From NCBI GenBank assembly GCA_001414345.1, contig LLCB01000180.1:1-64000 (forward strand): a DNA stretch of 64,000 nucleotides, written 5' to 3'. The notes under the pieces were generated by a model. The model worked only from the letters and a program-made list of their open reading frames with translations, made no database searches and was not told the origin of the DNA. Positions 12,128 to 24,624 of the stretch are shown here, in pieces. The translations under genes and the position numbers were made by a program. This stretch comes from Hymenoscyphus infarciens (lineage: Eukaryota > Ascomycota > Leotiomycetes > Helotiales > Helotiaceae). Every line of letters starts with the position of its first letter. Position 1 is the stretch's first letter.

Positions 12128-12630
12128 TAAATAGTAAATAGTAAATAGCACCCCCTTTTCTACCAGCACGGGCCAATGATCCCCAGCCGGGGCAACCAGA
12201 TGGCCGGTGACTCCAAAGCAGATCTCGTTCTCGCATCTCAACAGTCAAGAGTCAAGACGTCGACGATGCCCTCCTTGGACAATTGCAAACTCAATTTTGA
12301 CTACCCTCGGTCCAACCCAACACCATCATGCACTTTCTCGTCCGACCCGGATCCTCCGCCCCTCCGGTCGTATATTCCTGCTCAGTGCTCGCTAATAATG
12401 TGTCTTCTGATTCGATATTTCACTATCCCATAGGTACTTCGAAGTCGTCAAGCAGACGGGAATTGGTGGAATGAGATATTAATGATGAGGTCACGCTTGG
12501 CTTTGGCGTGGGGGGCTCAAGTTGACTGTTGACAAGTGACGGGAAGGGTTCGAAGGTCGAATTGTCGGAAGTTGGAAGGCGCCCTTTCTGACGCCCGGGT
12601 CCGGATGTTGCAGGGAGGAGAGTCGTATGG

Positions 12631-12671
12631 TACGGTACGGTAAGTACGGTACGGTACGGTAGGTACGGTAG
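12631..12671. repeat. Tandem TACGG/GGTAC-type microsatellite
   Basis: Six or more imperfect copies of the 5-bp unit TACGG occur, with small interruptions. A related GTACA repeat follows at 12723-12760, and (CTAC)n occurs at 12902-12925. All lie in the 400 bp upstream of EGT1. Confidence 0.85.
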
Positions 12672-12722
12672 ACTTCTTTGTCTGCTTTTGTCCGTCGTCG
12701 TTGGCTCCCCATACTAGCTACG

Positions 12723-12760
12723 GTACAGTACAGGGCAGTACAGTACAGTACTCTATAGTA
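12723..12760. repeat. Tandem GTACA repeat
   Basis: Imperfect direct copies of GTACA/CAGTA occur here, adjacent to the TACGG array and upstream of EGT1. Confidence 0.75.
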
Positions 12761-12901
12761 CTCGTATACTTTCCATCGTATTGGTGGCATTCTTCAGTCT
12801 TTCTACCGCCCCGCCATTCAAGGCCTGACTTGGCCTAGTCTCGTTATCCACATCTACGAGCAAAATGGGACCCCTCCCCTAGCCATCTCCACCATGACAC
12901 T

Positions 12902-12925
12902 CTACCTACCTACCTACCTACCTAT
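12902..12925. repeat. (CTAC)n microsatellite
   Basis: There are about six units of CTAC in the EGT1 upstream region. Confidence 0.85.
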
Positions 12926-13129
12926 ACAGCAGGCACAGAGATCCACATTTCAAATCCCCGCCCGCTCAGCGAACTCAAGGTTTCTCATACGCCTAGATTA
13001 ACTACTTTTGCTCCTAAAATTATACACTACTCCTCTCCCGACTCCCGTATATCCTCAGTCCTCTACCCACTTCCAGAACATCACTTGCAACATTCGTCAT
13101 TCAACCACTTTATATCCCAAGATTCCATC

Positions 13130-16100
13130 ATGACCATCTCCGGTATCTTGAGCGGTGCTGCTGAGCTTGTCGTTGACAGGAAGACTGCCGACGACATGGT
13201 AGTCCCTGGGCCTCAAACCCTCCCGAATATTGACATCATTGATATCCGCCACGATTCCGTGTTGATTAATTTGAAGGAAGAAATCCTCAATTCGTTGCGT
13301 CCAACAACAGGGTCGAAATCACTGCCAACATTATTACTCTACGATGAACGTGGTTTGCAATTGTTCGAAGAGGTATGCCAGATGCGGCTTCAAATATGAA
13401 TGAAATTGACAAGTGATACAGATCACATACTTGGATGAGTATTACTTGACCAATGCCGAAATCAATGTCCTCGAAAACCATGCAAGCGACATTGCGAAGG
13501 CCATACCGACAGGCTCAATGGTTGTTGAATTAGGTAGTGGGTTGGTGATTGTCAGAGGGGTGTTTTTTCTGTTCCCGGACTAACAAACAACAGTAATTTG
13601 CGCAAGGTGAGTATCGTACTACAGGCTCTGGATGCCGCTGGTAAAGATATTGATTACTATGCACTGGATCTTTCCGTGGATGAGTTGAGGCGTACACTAG
13701 AGCAGGTCCCGGAATTCAAACATGTAAAGTGCCACGGATTGCACGGCACCTATGATAATGGTCTGGAATGGTTGAAATTGTCTGAAAATAGCTCCAAGAC
13801 AAAGTGCATTATGTCTCTTGGCTCCAGCATTGGTTAAAATCTACCTCCTCTGGTCAACTGCAGTATTAACCCTTCGAATAGGTAACTTTAGTCGTCCAGG
13901 TGCTAGGGAATTCTTGCGAGGCTTTGCGGATGTGCTGGGTCCATCAGATTCAATTTTAATTGGCTTAGATGCAACCAGCGATTCTGCAAAAGTATAGTAA
14001 GCTTCTTGGTACCAAATGATGATTCCAACTTACACCTCTTTTTAGTCATGCTTACAATGGTACGTGTCCCATTTTGTTGTCAACATCCCAGACACTTCCT
14101 GGTATTCAAGTACGACAGGCATTGCTCTGTGAACACCTACTTCACTTTCGACTAATCGAAAAGTATTGCTCGAGAAGAATGAGAAATTTGATTTCTTAAT
14201 TCTCCTAACTTCTCCAGAACAATATCAGCACATTTTCGAGACCTACTCAAGTAATGGTGATAGGGTCGTACACAGAGTAATGATCGAGTCTCTTGATTGG
14301 TGGCTATAACAACAGTCGCACTCCTTGGCTTTCAGTTTCATTTTTCTTTAAGCCAGCGTGCTTGGCAATTTCAAATCACATTGTATGGAAGACTAATGCT
14401 ACTGTGTAGATCGTGAAGGCATCACTCACAAGTCCAGACTCCCCATCTCACGAGTGTTTGTTCTCGTTCTAACCATTGCAATAGATTCATTTTAAATGGT
14501 CTAGTCCACGCAAATAAATTACTAGGCGAACAAGTTTTCGACGTCAACGACTGGAAGGTCATTGGGGAATACGTTTACGATAGCGACGGCAGCCGCCATC
14601 AAGCATTTTATGTCCCGAAACATAATACTCAGTACAAGGATATATTTTTCAGAGCTGAAGAAAAAGTTAAAGTTGAGGAGAGCTTGAAATACTCCGCCGA
14701 AGACGCTGTGGAACTTTGGGAAGCGACTGGCTTACAGGAAACCAACCATTGGACAACCTCATCAGATACATACAGTGAGTACCATATTCCCGGGTGTCAC
14801 ATCCGATTTCTGACGAGCCACACCCCTGTATCCCTTCCTAATATGTGGAATCTTGATCTTGTGATCAAGGTCGACATTATCAATAAAAGTGATGTGCGGG
14901 GGACCCTGACTAAGATAAATATCTTTATATATGTACATGTCGGTCCCCTAGCATCATGTTTTATTTACTACATTATCAAGTGAAGTGGTGTCCGACTAGG
15001 AATTGCGCATAACCATTTTCTTGAGGCTTGGCGTTGAAGCCTTTCATACTTCACTAGGAGATTGCGTACATTGCCAGAACGCTTGTGTTAATTTCGTAAC
15101 TTGTTGCAGACATCCATTTTCTTGTCAAGGACAAAATGGCTTTCAACACAAACCCCGCAGTTTATGCAAAATCGACTATCCCAACCGCGGAAGATTGGGA
15201 AGGCCTATGGAGGGCTTGGGATATTGTTACGAGAGGAATGATTCCTGAAGAAGAGCTTCTCGAGAAACCCATAAAGCTGAGAAATGCTTGCATCTTTTAC
15301 CTCGGTCATATTCCAACCTTTATGGATATCCAACTCAACAAAGTTACCAAGGAACCACCCTGTGAACCCTCTCACTACCCGAAGATCTTTGAGAGAGGAA
15401 TCGACCCCGATGTGGATAATCCCGAGCATTGTCACTCCCATTCCGACATCCCGGACGAGTGGCCACCCCTTGAAGAAATTCTTCAGTATCAAACGGCAGT
15501 TCGCAATAAAATTCTGAAAATTTCCAAATCGGCCCACATCCCACGCGATATCGGAAGAGCACTATGGATCGGATTCGAGCATGAAATTATGCACTTGGAG
15601 ACTCTTCTTTATATGCTTCTGCAAAGCGAACGAACACTCCCTCCCACTACCGTCAAGCCCGACTTCGAGGGCCTCGCGAACCTGGCCGAGAAATCTCGTG
15701 TATCAAACGAGTGGTTCGACGTCCCTGAGCAGAAGATCACCATTGGCCTTGAAGATCCAGAAGACAATTCGAAAGGAGACTGTCACTTTGGTTGGTGAGT
15801 CAATAAATGCTCTGCGTCCAAGTTCATCAGTAACAATATCAAATAGGGATAATGAGAAGCCGCAAAGAGAGGTTATCGTACCAGCTTTCCAGGCACAAGG
15901 CCGAGCCATCACTAACGAAGAAGTAAACTCTCCTTGTTTATCTTGTCTATTTTTCTAACACATGTTAGTACGCTCACTACCTCGAACAAACTCTCAACCC
16001 GAAAATTCCCGTTTCCTGGTCCGAGGAAGGATCGACTAGTTCCCACACCAACGGATACTTTAATGGGTACTCTAATGGTCATAGTAATGGCGAACTGAAC

Positions 16101-16921
16101 GGCCATAATACTGCCACCTTGGAGAAACCATTCCTAGAAGGGAAATCCGTAAGAACTGTTTATGGCCTAGTTCCCTTGAAGTATGCTTTGGACTGGCCAG
16201 TTTTCGCATCGTATGACGAGCTCCTTGGATGCGCGAAGTTTATGGGTGGTAGGATTCCAACTGTCGAGGAAGCACGAAGCATATATAGCCACGTTGATGG
16301 TCTTAAGCGGGAAGAAGCTGAACGCCACTTGGGAAAGACAGTCCCGGCTGTAAATGGGTAAGGATCATCACACAAATTCTTTCATAGCTGACACCAATCC
16401 TAGACATCTCCTCAACGATGGTGTCGAGGAAAGTCCTCCATCCCCTGCCTTCCGAAAAGGTGGGAGTTCGCAAGAACTCTTCACCAATCTGGAAGGAGCC
16501 AACATTGGCTTTAAACATTGGCATCCTGTTGCCATCACATCGCGTGGTAACAAACTAGCTGGCCAATCTGATATGGGTGGATTGTGGGAATGGACTAGTT
16601 CTACACTTGAAAAGCACGAGGGATTTGAACCAACGCCACTCTATCCTGCGTACACTGGTACGTTCATCGTTTTGTTGAGGCAAAGTTTCATGAATTCGGG
16701 AAACTTGCTAATTTTAAAACAGCCGACTTCTTTGACGGAAAGCACAACATCGTGCTTGGTGGCTCATGGGCTACTCATCCACGAATTGCTGGGCGCAAGA
16801 CATTGTAAGACATTCCATTCTAGACAGAACAATAGTGATTAATTAACAAACTAGCGTCAATTGGTTTCAACGAAACTATCCATATGCTTGGGTTGGTGCC
16901 CGACTCGTGCGAGACCTTTAA
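13130..16921 (+). CDS. egt1: Ergothioneine biosynthesis protein Egt1 (EgtD-EgtB fusion)
   Basis: Thirteen exons are traceable: 13130-13372, 13422-13540, 13594-13832, 13882-13996, 14046-14059, 14410-14431, 14485-14774, 15110-15794, 15847-15922, 15969-16357, 16404-16657, 16723-16804 and 16855-16921. They sum to 2,595 nt (864 aa), the usual length for filamentous fungi. Egt1 trimethylates histidine to hercynine and then forms the hercynyl-cysteine sulfoxide. The N-terminal methyltransferase carries the SAM motif ELGSGNLRK near residue 117 and YALDLS. The middle DinB-like iron site is H505-X3-H509-X-E511 (EHEIMHLE). The C-terminal formylglycine-enzyme-like domain has MGGLWEWTSS, GGSWATHPRIAGRKT and ends YAWVGARLVRDL. 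An Asn-Gly repeat linker (NGYFNGYSNGHSNG) lies in exon 10. Odd points are 14-nt and 22-nt microexons, a GTCCAG donor after exon 6, and two long introns (350 and 335 bp) where the others are about 46-66 bp. Confidence 0.95.
14876..14972. repeat. Imperfect inverted repeat inside long EGT1 intron
   Basis: The arms at about 14876-14910 and 14938-14972 share AATAAAA, GATG, GGGGACC and GAC in inverted order. The middle is AT-rich and itself palindromic (AAATATCTTTATA). This lies in the 335-bp intron 14775-15109 and may be an old foldback insertion that lengthened the intron. The arms are only about 70% matched by eye. Confidence 0.35.
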
Positions 16922-17908
16922 CTAGGCGAAAATCCCCAAGAACACACTCGTGTACCAATAATCGAAGGTTCAACACCAAGGTAGCCGCGTTCTTGAATCA
17001 GAGAATCAACTTCTCCATTCATTTGTCTTACAAAGGGGACTTCCCGGAAAAGCTTGGGGTTCCTCGATCGCGATGTTCGATTCTGAATAGCTGTCCGATT
17101 ATCACTAAGTCAATATGAGTCTCAATACCACATATTCAATCAATCAATTGCAATTGACGTTCAAATGTGGATAAGTGGGTGAAACCTACCTATTTAGTGG
17201 AGGCTTTGGGCACCAAGTATTTGACGAGGTAAGTGTTTGTTTAGAAATGTGTGGCTATCCGTCCGAATCCAGCGGGAAGCACAGAAATGGCGGTAAGAGT
17301 TTCATACAAACAGAATTCTGGCAGCACAACCTTGCCGGCTTACCATTTCTTATATATACCCAGGGAAGTTGAACTTGCACGGAGAATAGATTTGCACTAA
17401 CCCCAATGAATTGGAGTTTGAAAGGCCCGGTAACACTTGAGGTCACGTGTTCGGGGGTCATAGGCGACTGAATTGGGAGAGGGAAGTCGCGATCCCAACC
17501 TTCAACTCGACCCGACCAAACTTGAGAGTACAGAAAAGGCTGTTCTCGCCGCAAGACTTCGACCGCCGCAAAGCAGGTTGGCCAACAGCATCGCTCTTTT
17601 AGCCACCACTTGCAACTAGCAATACAGATAGACAGATAGACAGACTGTAAGGTCCATCTGCTTCACTAAGTTGGTTCATCGAACGCAATCTCCACTCTTT
17701 CCAAGTCGCATCCGCCGTACACGCGCTCTGCCAACCTCGGCCGTCAATCGCCGACCTCGAATCTCTTGCTTGGACCTTCGATAGTCTTTACAGTACTCAA
17801 TTCTCTCCTTTGACGCGTCCTCTCTAGCTCCAACGGTATCAACATCACGATATCAACATCACGATCTGTACCACCAGCCTCACCAATCAACTACAGTACT
17901 CTTTCAAG
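16922..17908. other. Intergenic region between EGT1 and the orphan gene
   Basis: This is 987 bp between a stop and a start on the same strand. A short GATAGACA tandem repeat lies at about 17624-17645. Pyrimidine-rich DNA from about 17690 to 17908 looks like the leader of the next gene. No other gene was recognised. Confidence 0.45.
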
Positions 17909-19912
17909 ATGTCTAACATGAATTGGGCAACCATTGCACCTGAATCACGCCTGTACAAGGGCAAAAACTTGTTCAGGTGGGAGGTATCTCCAGGCTTAGG
18001 TCGGTCGCTGATCTAATTGACATCTCCTCTCGCTTGCTGACTTTTCTTTAGAACACCATTGTGGCATCTGTGCTACCCCCCTCCACAGTAAGTTGGAACC
18101 GCAATCCTCCCCATCGCACTGAACCATGATTAGCCATTGTTTCCGATCTGCCCAAACAATCATTAACCTTTCGTCCAACCGAACCAAAACAATTATTAAC
18201 CACTATTCTAGATGCCAGAGCAAAGACTACCTGCATCGGAAAGCATGTTGAACCCTGCTACCGATTTCATCAGCAATTGCATTTTGTTGGCAAATCCCAT
18301 GAGTGCTTTGGCTGCAATACCTCTGACGAAATGCACCACAACCGCCACAAAGAGATCCTCAAACTTCTTCGCCAAATCACGGCGCTTGATGGCACGACCA
18401 TTGTTGCGTCTAGCAACCTTGGTGCAAAAATAGGAGCACAAGCTGGAGCACGCAGGGGTTCTTTCACGACTGTTAGCACAACTTCACCTACTGAAACCAG
18501 CTCCGATAGTATTGCTGGAGATCCCAAGACAACAAAAAAGGCGCGGAAGAAAGCGAAGAAGGCTGCGAATAACAAAATAAAGAGCAAAACCACTGTCGAG
18601 GCATTTCCGAGAGAGGAGGTTGATTTCATCAGCGAGTCAATCCACTTGACTGTCCTGGAAAGTAAAGGCTGCTGGGAAGGTACATACGTTTACAACAGCA
18701 ATAAAGATACGAACCCATGTTCCGACGACAACCATGACGAGACCGAAAGCGAAATATTCGAAGTCGAAGATGAGGAGGATATCGTTGGTGAGGTTGAAGA
18801 GCTAAATGGACTCAGCTTGAAGGCAACATACGAGATGACACCACGGCAAAGAAGGATCATCAAGAAGTTCACCACACCAATCAACCATTCGAGCTTTGGA
18901 GGAGGTTCTCGCAAATATGCCCCTGACAGCATCAAGAAGTCCGATCTTTACCTTGGTGTCGACCCGCTGGTTTTTGTTCGCCTCGGAGTTGAAGTTGTCG
19001 CCCCACTTGTCAATTCAAAAGCACGAAAGGAACTCGTTGGAAGGCTTGTCACTGCAGTCAAAGAGGATCTTGATATCATAGACAGAGAGGAGCTGGAGAC
19101 TCTCATGAGAAAAGAAGGGTTTATCAGATGGGCTGGGAAAACCGCACTTCACCACATGGATATGACACGGTTGGGAATAGATGTAAGCAACTTTTCCCTT
19201 TGTACCCTATTCAAACCCCGATCCTTAGTGTCCTTACGCATGCTCTCGGCTCCCGAGTCAAACGAGGATAACATATGCTAATTTATTGCAGTGGGCAACT
19301 GGACAAAAGATTGTTCCTAAGAATCAGGACTGTACTATCGAAGAGGTCGATACGCTAAATACTGCCGTCAAACAACCTACTCCACCCTTGTCCACACTTA
19401 TAGATTCAGCTAAGCTTCCGGTTACGAATTCAATTACCACAGTTGCAAAAGAGGCAGTTGCCACTCTCACCAGATTGCCGGTTACAACGCCAACACTCCG
19501 AATCATCGCTGGCTCGGTCAAAGCCCCCATTTATTCAACGGCTCGTGTTGTTGATGGTCCTGTTAAGCGCAAGAAGGCAGTCCCGCAATCAGCTGACAAA
19601 GAGATGATGATTGTAACGAGGTCCTCTCCGAGAATTTACGGCAAGCCTATTGTTTTCAGTCAATTGGTGGAGAAGCACAATCCCAATGAGAAGAACCGGT
19701 GGTCATCTATCTCAACTAGCTTGACTAGTGAACCCGAAATCTTGTCGACTAATACAATCAGAATCACAGTCACAGAACGTGAGATTCTCGAATGTATCGA
19801 GCCTGACGTCGAGGAGGAAAATGATAATGAATGGGAGACCGTTTCACGAACCAAGGCACGCCCTCACAAATCAACCAAGTCCGCCAAGACCACTGTTAAA
19901 TATGGCAGATGA
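17909..19912 (+). CDS. Orphan protein with Cys/His-rich N-terminus, about 562 aa
   Basis: The best model has four exons: 17909-17976, 18052-18087, 18219-19182 and 19292-19912. Their length sum is divisible by three, and the small 5' exons were chosen because only this route keeps frame with the long third exon. The N-terminus carries spaced Cys/His residues (WHLCYPPP, then CIGKHVEPCYRFHQQ and HECFGCN), suggesting a small zinc-binding module near residues 27-70. A lysine/alanine-rich basic patch (KKARKKAKKAANNK) comes next, then a strongly acidic stretch (EVEDEEDIVGEVEE). An ordered segment contains YLGVDPLVFVRLGVEVVAPL and a charged region DIIDREELETLMRKEGFIRW. The C-terminal third is Thr/Val/Pro-rich and probably disordered. 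I do not recognise a family. A nuclear role would be a guess. Confidence 0.7.
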
Positions 19913-22900
19913 GGTGGAAGATTTATTATATCCATTTCCTTTAGAGAATATGTGATATGGAGAGAATTGTTCCGATTTTTTGCGACGAATGTTTGGAGAC
20001 AGATCACCAGAGCAAGATTTTGCTTTCATCTTTGCCATTTTTGTGGTACTATTGGCGCTGTTATCTGGGAGCGGAGTCTAAAAAAAGTGTATTACGCATT
20101 GCGGAATGGAGTGGGTGGGGAAAAGTTTGTCCAGGGTTTGTTTTCTTTTTTGCTTTTTCTCGCCTTTTCTCGCCTATCAGTTCATGAGGTTTATGAGGTG
20201 ACGAATTTGATGAACTCGATACCCTCTGCGAGCCAATGGCCTTGGCGGCTCTGGTGGATGGCTGTACTATGTATCATAACGAAGGCAATGTTGATTTATA
20301 AATCTTGAATCTTGACCGAGATGTGCTGTATGTGATTCAAGTGACTTTGGTGGCTCTCGGTGGACAAACAAAGCGGCAGTAAATAGCTCGTTGGTCCAAG
20401 TCAATACTATGGAACAATGGACCTTGGTTGTTCTAAATACCAGGGTCAATATTCTAAATTATCCCAGGTCTTTAGGTCAACTCTCCCGACTTAATCGAGA
20501 TAGTCTGAATGACGAGAGCGGCAGTTAGTTAAGACAATGAAGTACGCCTTCTACTTTCTATTGCGCGAGTGGTTTGACTGGATTTCTGTGGAGGAAATCC
20601 AGTAAAGCACAGGCTTGGGGTCAAGTCGTTAACCACTTTCTGCGAAGAAGACCATGTTTTTCTTCTCAACTTGCGACATACCATTACCGCATTTACGTTA
20701 GGTTCTCGTTAGGTGGAGTTTGCATCTCCTCTGCAACGAAGCAGAAAGCAATTTACTCTTCTGGGGATAGCGGGCCAGAGCTTGGTTTGTATTTTAGTAT
20801 CTTATGTAGTGAAGGGGGGGGGGAGGGGGGAACTTGGAGAGTTCTCTTTTTTCCTTTTTTCTCTCTTTTGCTTTTTTCTTCTTCTGCGAAGTGCATTAAT
20901 ACGTGGAGGAGTACTGTGTTGGGGATAATCGGGCGGAAGGGGGTTAGTTGTGTTTTTTTCTAGTGAAGTGGAGTTGGTGGGGGGAATTGAGTTTTGGTGC
21001 GATGTGCAACGAGATTGAGAGGGAGTGAAAATTAGTGATCTGATTGGATGTTGATTTGATGTTGTAAATTGTAAATAAGAGAGGTTACTGGACTGGGTTA
21101 TGGTGGGGAAGAGTGAAGGGTTTAGGGGGTAGGGTTTAGGGGGTGACTAGGAAGTGAAGGATTCGTCTTTGTTGTTGTTGGGGGGGGGGGGGGGGGTGTT
21201 GATGAGAAGAGAAAAGCAATATCCTTCACGAGTTATTGGGAATTAGGCTAGCGAGTACGTGCTCTCTATTATTGATATTCCCCACTAATAGGTCTGACTA
21301 CCCGTCGCACTTTGAAGTAATGACTACTTGTAGAGAACAAAAACGGTGATGGAGAAGAAAAAAGGCTTACTTGACGACGACGACGAGTTCTCTCTGGAAA
21401 TCCGGGAACAAAGAATGACAACTCTGCATGCTTGGTGATTGAAAAGAGGGGATTCTCAGCTGCTACTTGGGCCCAAGGCGGATTTGATTTCGAACTCCTT
21501 CGTAAATCGTGCAGCTCTCAAGATTCCTTTCGGTGAGGATTTTGGCCACTGCCTGGGGTATTTTGCGACTGACTGGTTCGGAGCGAATTTTCAAGAAATG
21601 GTAGAACAATGGACTATACTATGCGAACAAGCGATACCTTGACGCTTTTCGTACAATTTCAAGGAAAGTACCTCAACCTCCCTCCTACATCGTGATTACC
21701 GCATTCAGACATACACATTCCACCTTCTCAAACCCAACTTACGCCAAGATCGTCGCAGCGTAGGGCTGATCCGGGACTAGAGCACTGTTCGGCAACCCCA
21801 GACCCCGCATAAAGATGTTTCTCATGACGTTCCGAGTTTCATCTTTGATCATGAATCATGAAGATCTTGACCTCTTCCCCTCATTCGTATGCTCATCAGC
21901 TAGTCTCCGGTAAACGTGCGACTCGCTGTGGCGGTAGAAAGGAGGAATGATGCGCTGTAAATGAATTGTCGTCAAAGGATTGAAGGAAAATTGCAGCTGA
22001 CGAAGATGTGTGGTGGCTCAAGGGGCTACGTAGGTACATTATCGGGACCTGAGTGAACTTGCTAGTAGAAGTAGAATAGCGCAAGAAAACGGGGGAAACA
22101 AATGGCATTGGCATTGGCTAGTGCGTATTATCTTGGCGGCGAGGCGTTTATTTTAGAGTTCTCGCAACCCTTCGAAGAGCCTTCTAAATTGCCTTAAGCT
22201 TTTTTGAGGCTGTGAATACGCGGACAAGACAGCCTGCCGGTAAGACTCCAGTTTTCTAGGTAGAAAGGGAAGATTGTAAAACCACGTGTAAACCCCCCTC
22301 CTTCACGTTGGCATAGATGCCGATTTTTCGGATGCCACGATAATCATCCTCACGCCCCGTTATCTCAGAAAGAAAGAATGAAAGAATGAAAGAAATAATA
22401 ACTCAAAGAAAATCCTCAGAGTCGGCCAAAAATCGCACCGCATCATTGGAAATAGCACATGACGTGTGCCCGTACTAGTAATCCGCCTCCGCATTCGTTA
22501 CTCTGAAAATCTCTCCGAACCAAGCAAAGACTAGCCAATCACTAGTCAATGGAATGGTGCCAAGTCGGTCGGAGGAATGGCCATTACTCAAATGCCGCGA
22601 CGAAATACGGAATACGGCAAGCGAATACTGTACTGTACCGTTTTAAGTACGTGAAAGGTTCCCTCCCTGTAAGATCGGTCAAGTGCCAATGGGATCGTAT
22701 GGATCGTCTCGTGGAGTCCTTGAAACCCCGGACGACGGATAAGCACCACGTTGATAATTGACTTTTTTGACGTACTTTCCGGTAGGAAGCTTGAAACGGA
22801 ATCCCGTGATTGATGGAGTGAGGATATTAAGGTTGGATGACCGCCCCAACCCGAATTGTCTCGTCTTTGTCTTTTGGAACAGAAGGAATTATCGAATGAA

Positions 22901-23055
22901 AGTATCTGCCAGAGGAAATTTATATAAGTTTTGTTTCCCCTGATTGTGCATCTTGGCTCACATCACATTTGATTTATCAAACTCATCTCAATCATCGAAT
23001 ATCGAATATATCGAATATCGACTTTTCCGAATATCCGCGATCAGTATAAAACAAA
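19913..23055. other. Gene-poor region with homopolymer tracts
   Basis: No convincing gene occurs in 3.1 kb. It holds a G tract at about 20813-20828 and a 17-bp poly-G at 21180-21196. At about 21116-21145 there is a short TTTAGGGGG/TAGGG repeat resembling degenerate telomeric units. A GAAAGAAT tandem repeat lies at about 22370-22395 and an ATCGAATAT repeat at about 22996-23023. Several 60-130-codon frames occur, but none shows a domain or start context that I trust. Confidence 0.5.
21180..21196 (+). repeat. 17-bp poly-G tract
   Basis: An uninterrupted G run follows (GTT)n. It sits about 35 bp after telomere-like TTTAGGGGG units. It is similar to the tracts at 171-201 and 62252-62268. Confidence 0.9.
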
Positions 23056-23322
23056 ATGGGTGCCTCATCCTCCTCATTGCATCGTCGCTCTCACCATGCC
23101 CGACCAAAATCCTCCCACTCCTCCCACTCCTCGAGAACAAATTCTACAAATTCTACAAATTCCACATCGTCACCAACCTCACCAACCTCACCTACTTCGC
23201 CAACAGCCCCCAGGCAAATACGAGTTGGCTACCCATATTACGAGGAAGTAATGCTCTCAGCACAACAGAAGAAATCGAGGCCAGGGAAGAAAGACGGAGG
23301 AAAAAGATCGAAAAGACGGTGA
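23056..23322 (+). CDS. Small Ser/Thr-rich hypothetical protein, 88 aa
   Basis: The start sits in a strong context (ACAAAATGGG). A TATATAA box lies at about 22919-22925 and a TATAAAA just before the ATG. The product begins MGASSSSLHRRSH. Gly2 followed by Ser6 fits an N-myristoylation signal, and basic residues follow, as in membrane-anchored proteins. A tandem run of Asn-Ser-Thr and then Pro-Thr-Ser repeats covers residues about 28-50. Next is RVGYPYYEEVMLSAQQKKS, and the basic end is KKDGGKRSKRR. No family is recognised. The tandem repeats could also mean a chance frame. Confidence 0.45.
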   Translation: MGASSSSLHRRSHHARPKSSHSSHSSRTNSTNSTNSTSSPTSPTSPTSPTAPRQIRVGYPYYEEVMLSAQQKKSRPGKKDGGKRSKRR

Positions 23323-24624
23323 AGGGACCATACAGCAAGAAACAAACGATGACGAGATACCAAATACCAAGCACCAAGCACAAGCATCGAGCAACAAGAA
23401 CGCAAAAAATCAAATGACGAGAGGTTGCAAGCATCAGAGCTCGACCCTTCGGATACTTTGACGGGATTTCGGAAAACTCGGGTATGAATCAGGGTCACTA
23501 GACAGCTGCCGGAGACATTCAGGAACCGGATTTTGAGGATTGCTCGGAGCTCCAACCGCCACGCCCGAAGAGCGAAGGAGGAACTACTGGGGAGGGTTGT
23601 CAAGAAATATGGTTCTAGACTGAAGGGCTAGAAAGGTCCAAAGAGCAGGGTTGGCATTCGAGCCGGAGAAAACGAAGAGGACAAGTGGAAGAACTAGGCA
23701 CGAACTAGAGCATGGGGAAGAAGACGAGAAGAGCTTGAGAAGAAGAAATATGTCTGTCCACTCTATAAACTTCCCAACTTTCCCGGTGAAAACCCATCTT
23801 GTGATTGTGAAGGGACTCCAGGGGATGTACTCGTTCGTGAGAATATGCTTGGGAAATAAAGTCCCACCTATATTAATGAATTCTTCGCATTCATTCTACC
23901 TATCATGAATCCTTTTATGAATTTGTTTTCTGTGTTCGGGTGTTGGCAAGCACAAAGCATGTTCTCACGAACGTGTACAGCCCCTGGTGACTTGTAAATA
24001 CCAAAATGTAGGTGTTTCCCAGCCAGGGATAAATGTGGCTGCTATTCGAGTCTAAATCATGGCGAAAGGATATGTCACATGACTCTCACCATTGATTTCA
24101 ATCTATTGTGGTGTACTTAGTAGACTCGTCCCCTTGGCAAACCCCATCTTGATCGAACCACTGCCACCGGAAAACACCGCATTCTCGTGAGAACGGATCC
24201 CCCGAGTAACTCGTTCTGCATAGCTCTGGGTTTTATACGAAAAAGTCTCCGTAAGCTCGGAGAGAAAACCGGAGAGTTGGAACAGATAGATCCTGCCCTG
24301 CCAAAAGTGTACTCATACACGTGGATACTTCTACATTGCCAGTTGTTATTTTGGGGGTGAAGTCGGGGTTCTGCTGCTCTTGGGAAGGAGTCGTTGAAAC
24401 GTTTTGCCAGGTTATCAGCCCGGCGTGAAGGGCCAAATCGTTATTATGCTTCTTGAGGATAATACTTCTTCTGGATTTTAGTTCTGTGCTGATATCTCAT
24501 GTAGGCTTGTTGACATGGACATACCCGCTGCTATCAACTTGGGAACTCCGTCGTTCGATCACAAACGCATGAAGTTAATAAATTGGAGGCAGGCAAATGT
24601 TCTTTGAGAATCTGACCTAACTAA
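23323..24624. other. Intergenic region, nothing recognised
   Basis: This is 1.3 kb with only short overlapping frames on both strands. No domain, RNA gene or repeat was identified. Confidence 0.45.

Noticed and set aside
13609..13626. GTGAGT...CTACAG as an intron in EGT1 exon 3
   Set aside because: It is only 18 nt, and the in-frame reading KVSIVLQALDAAG continues the methyltransferase fold.
21116..21145. TTTAGGGGG/TAGGG units as a telomere or interstitial telomeric repeat
   Set aside because: There are only about three irregular units, flanked by ordinary DNA. This is too weak to call.
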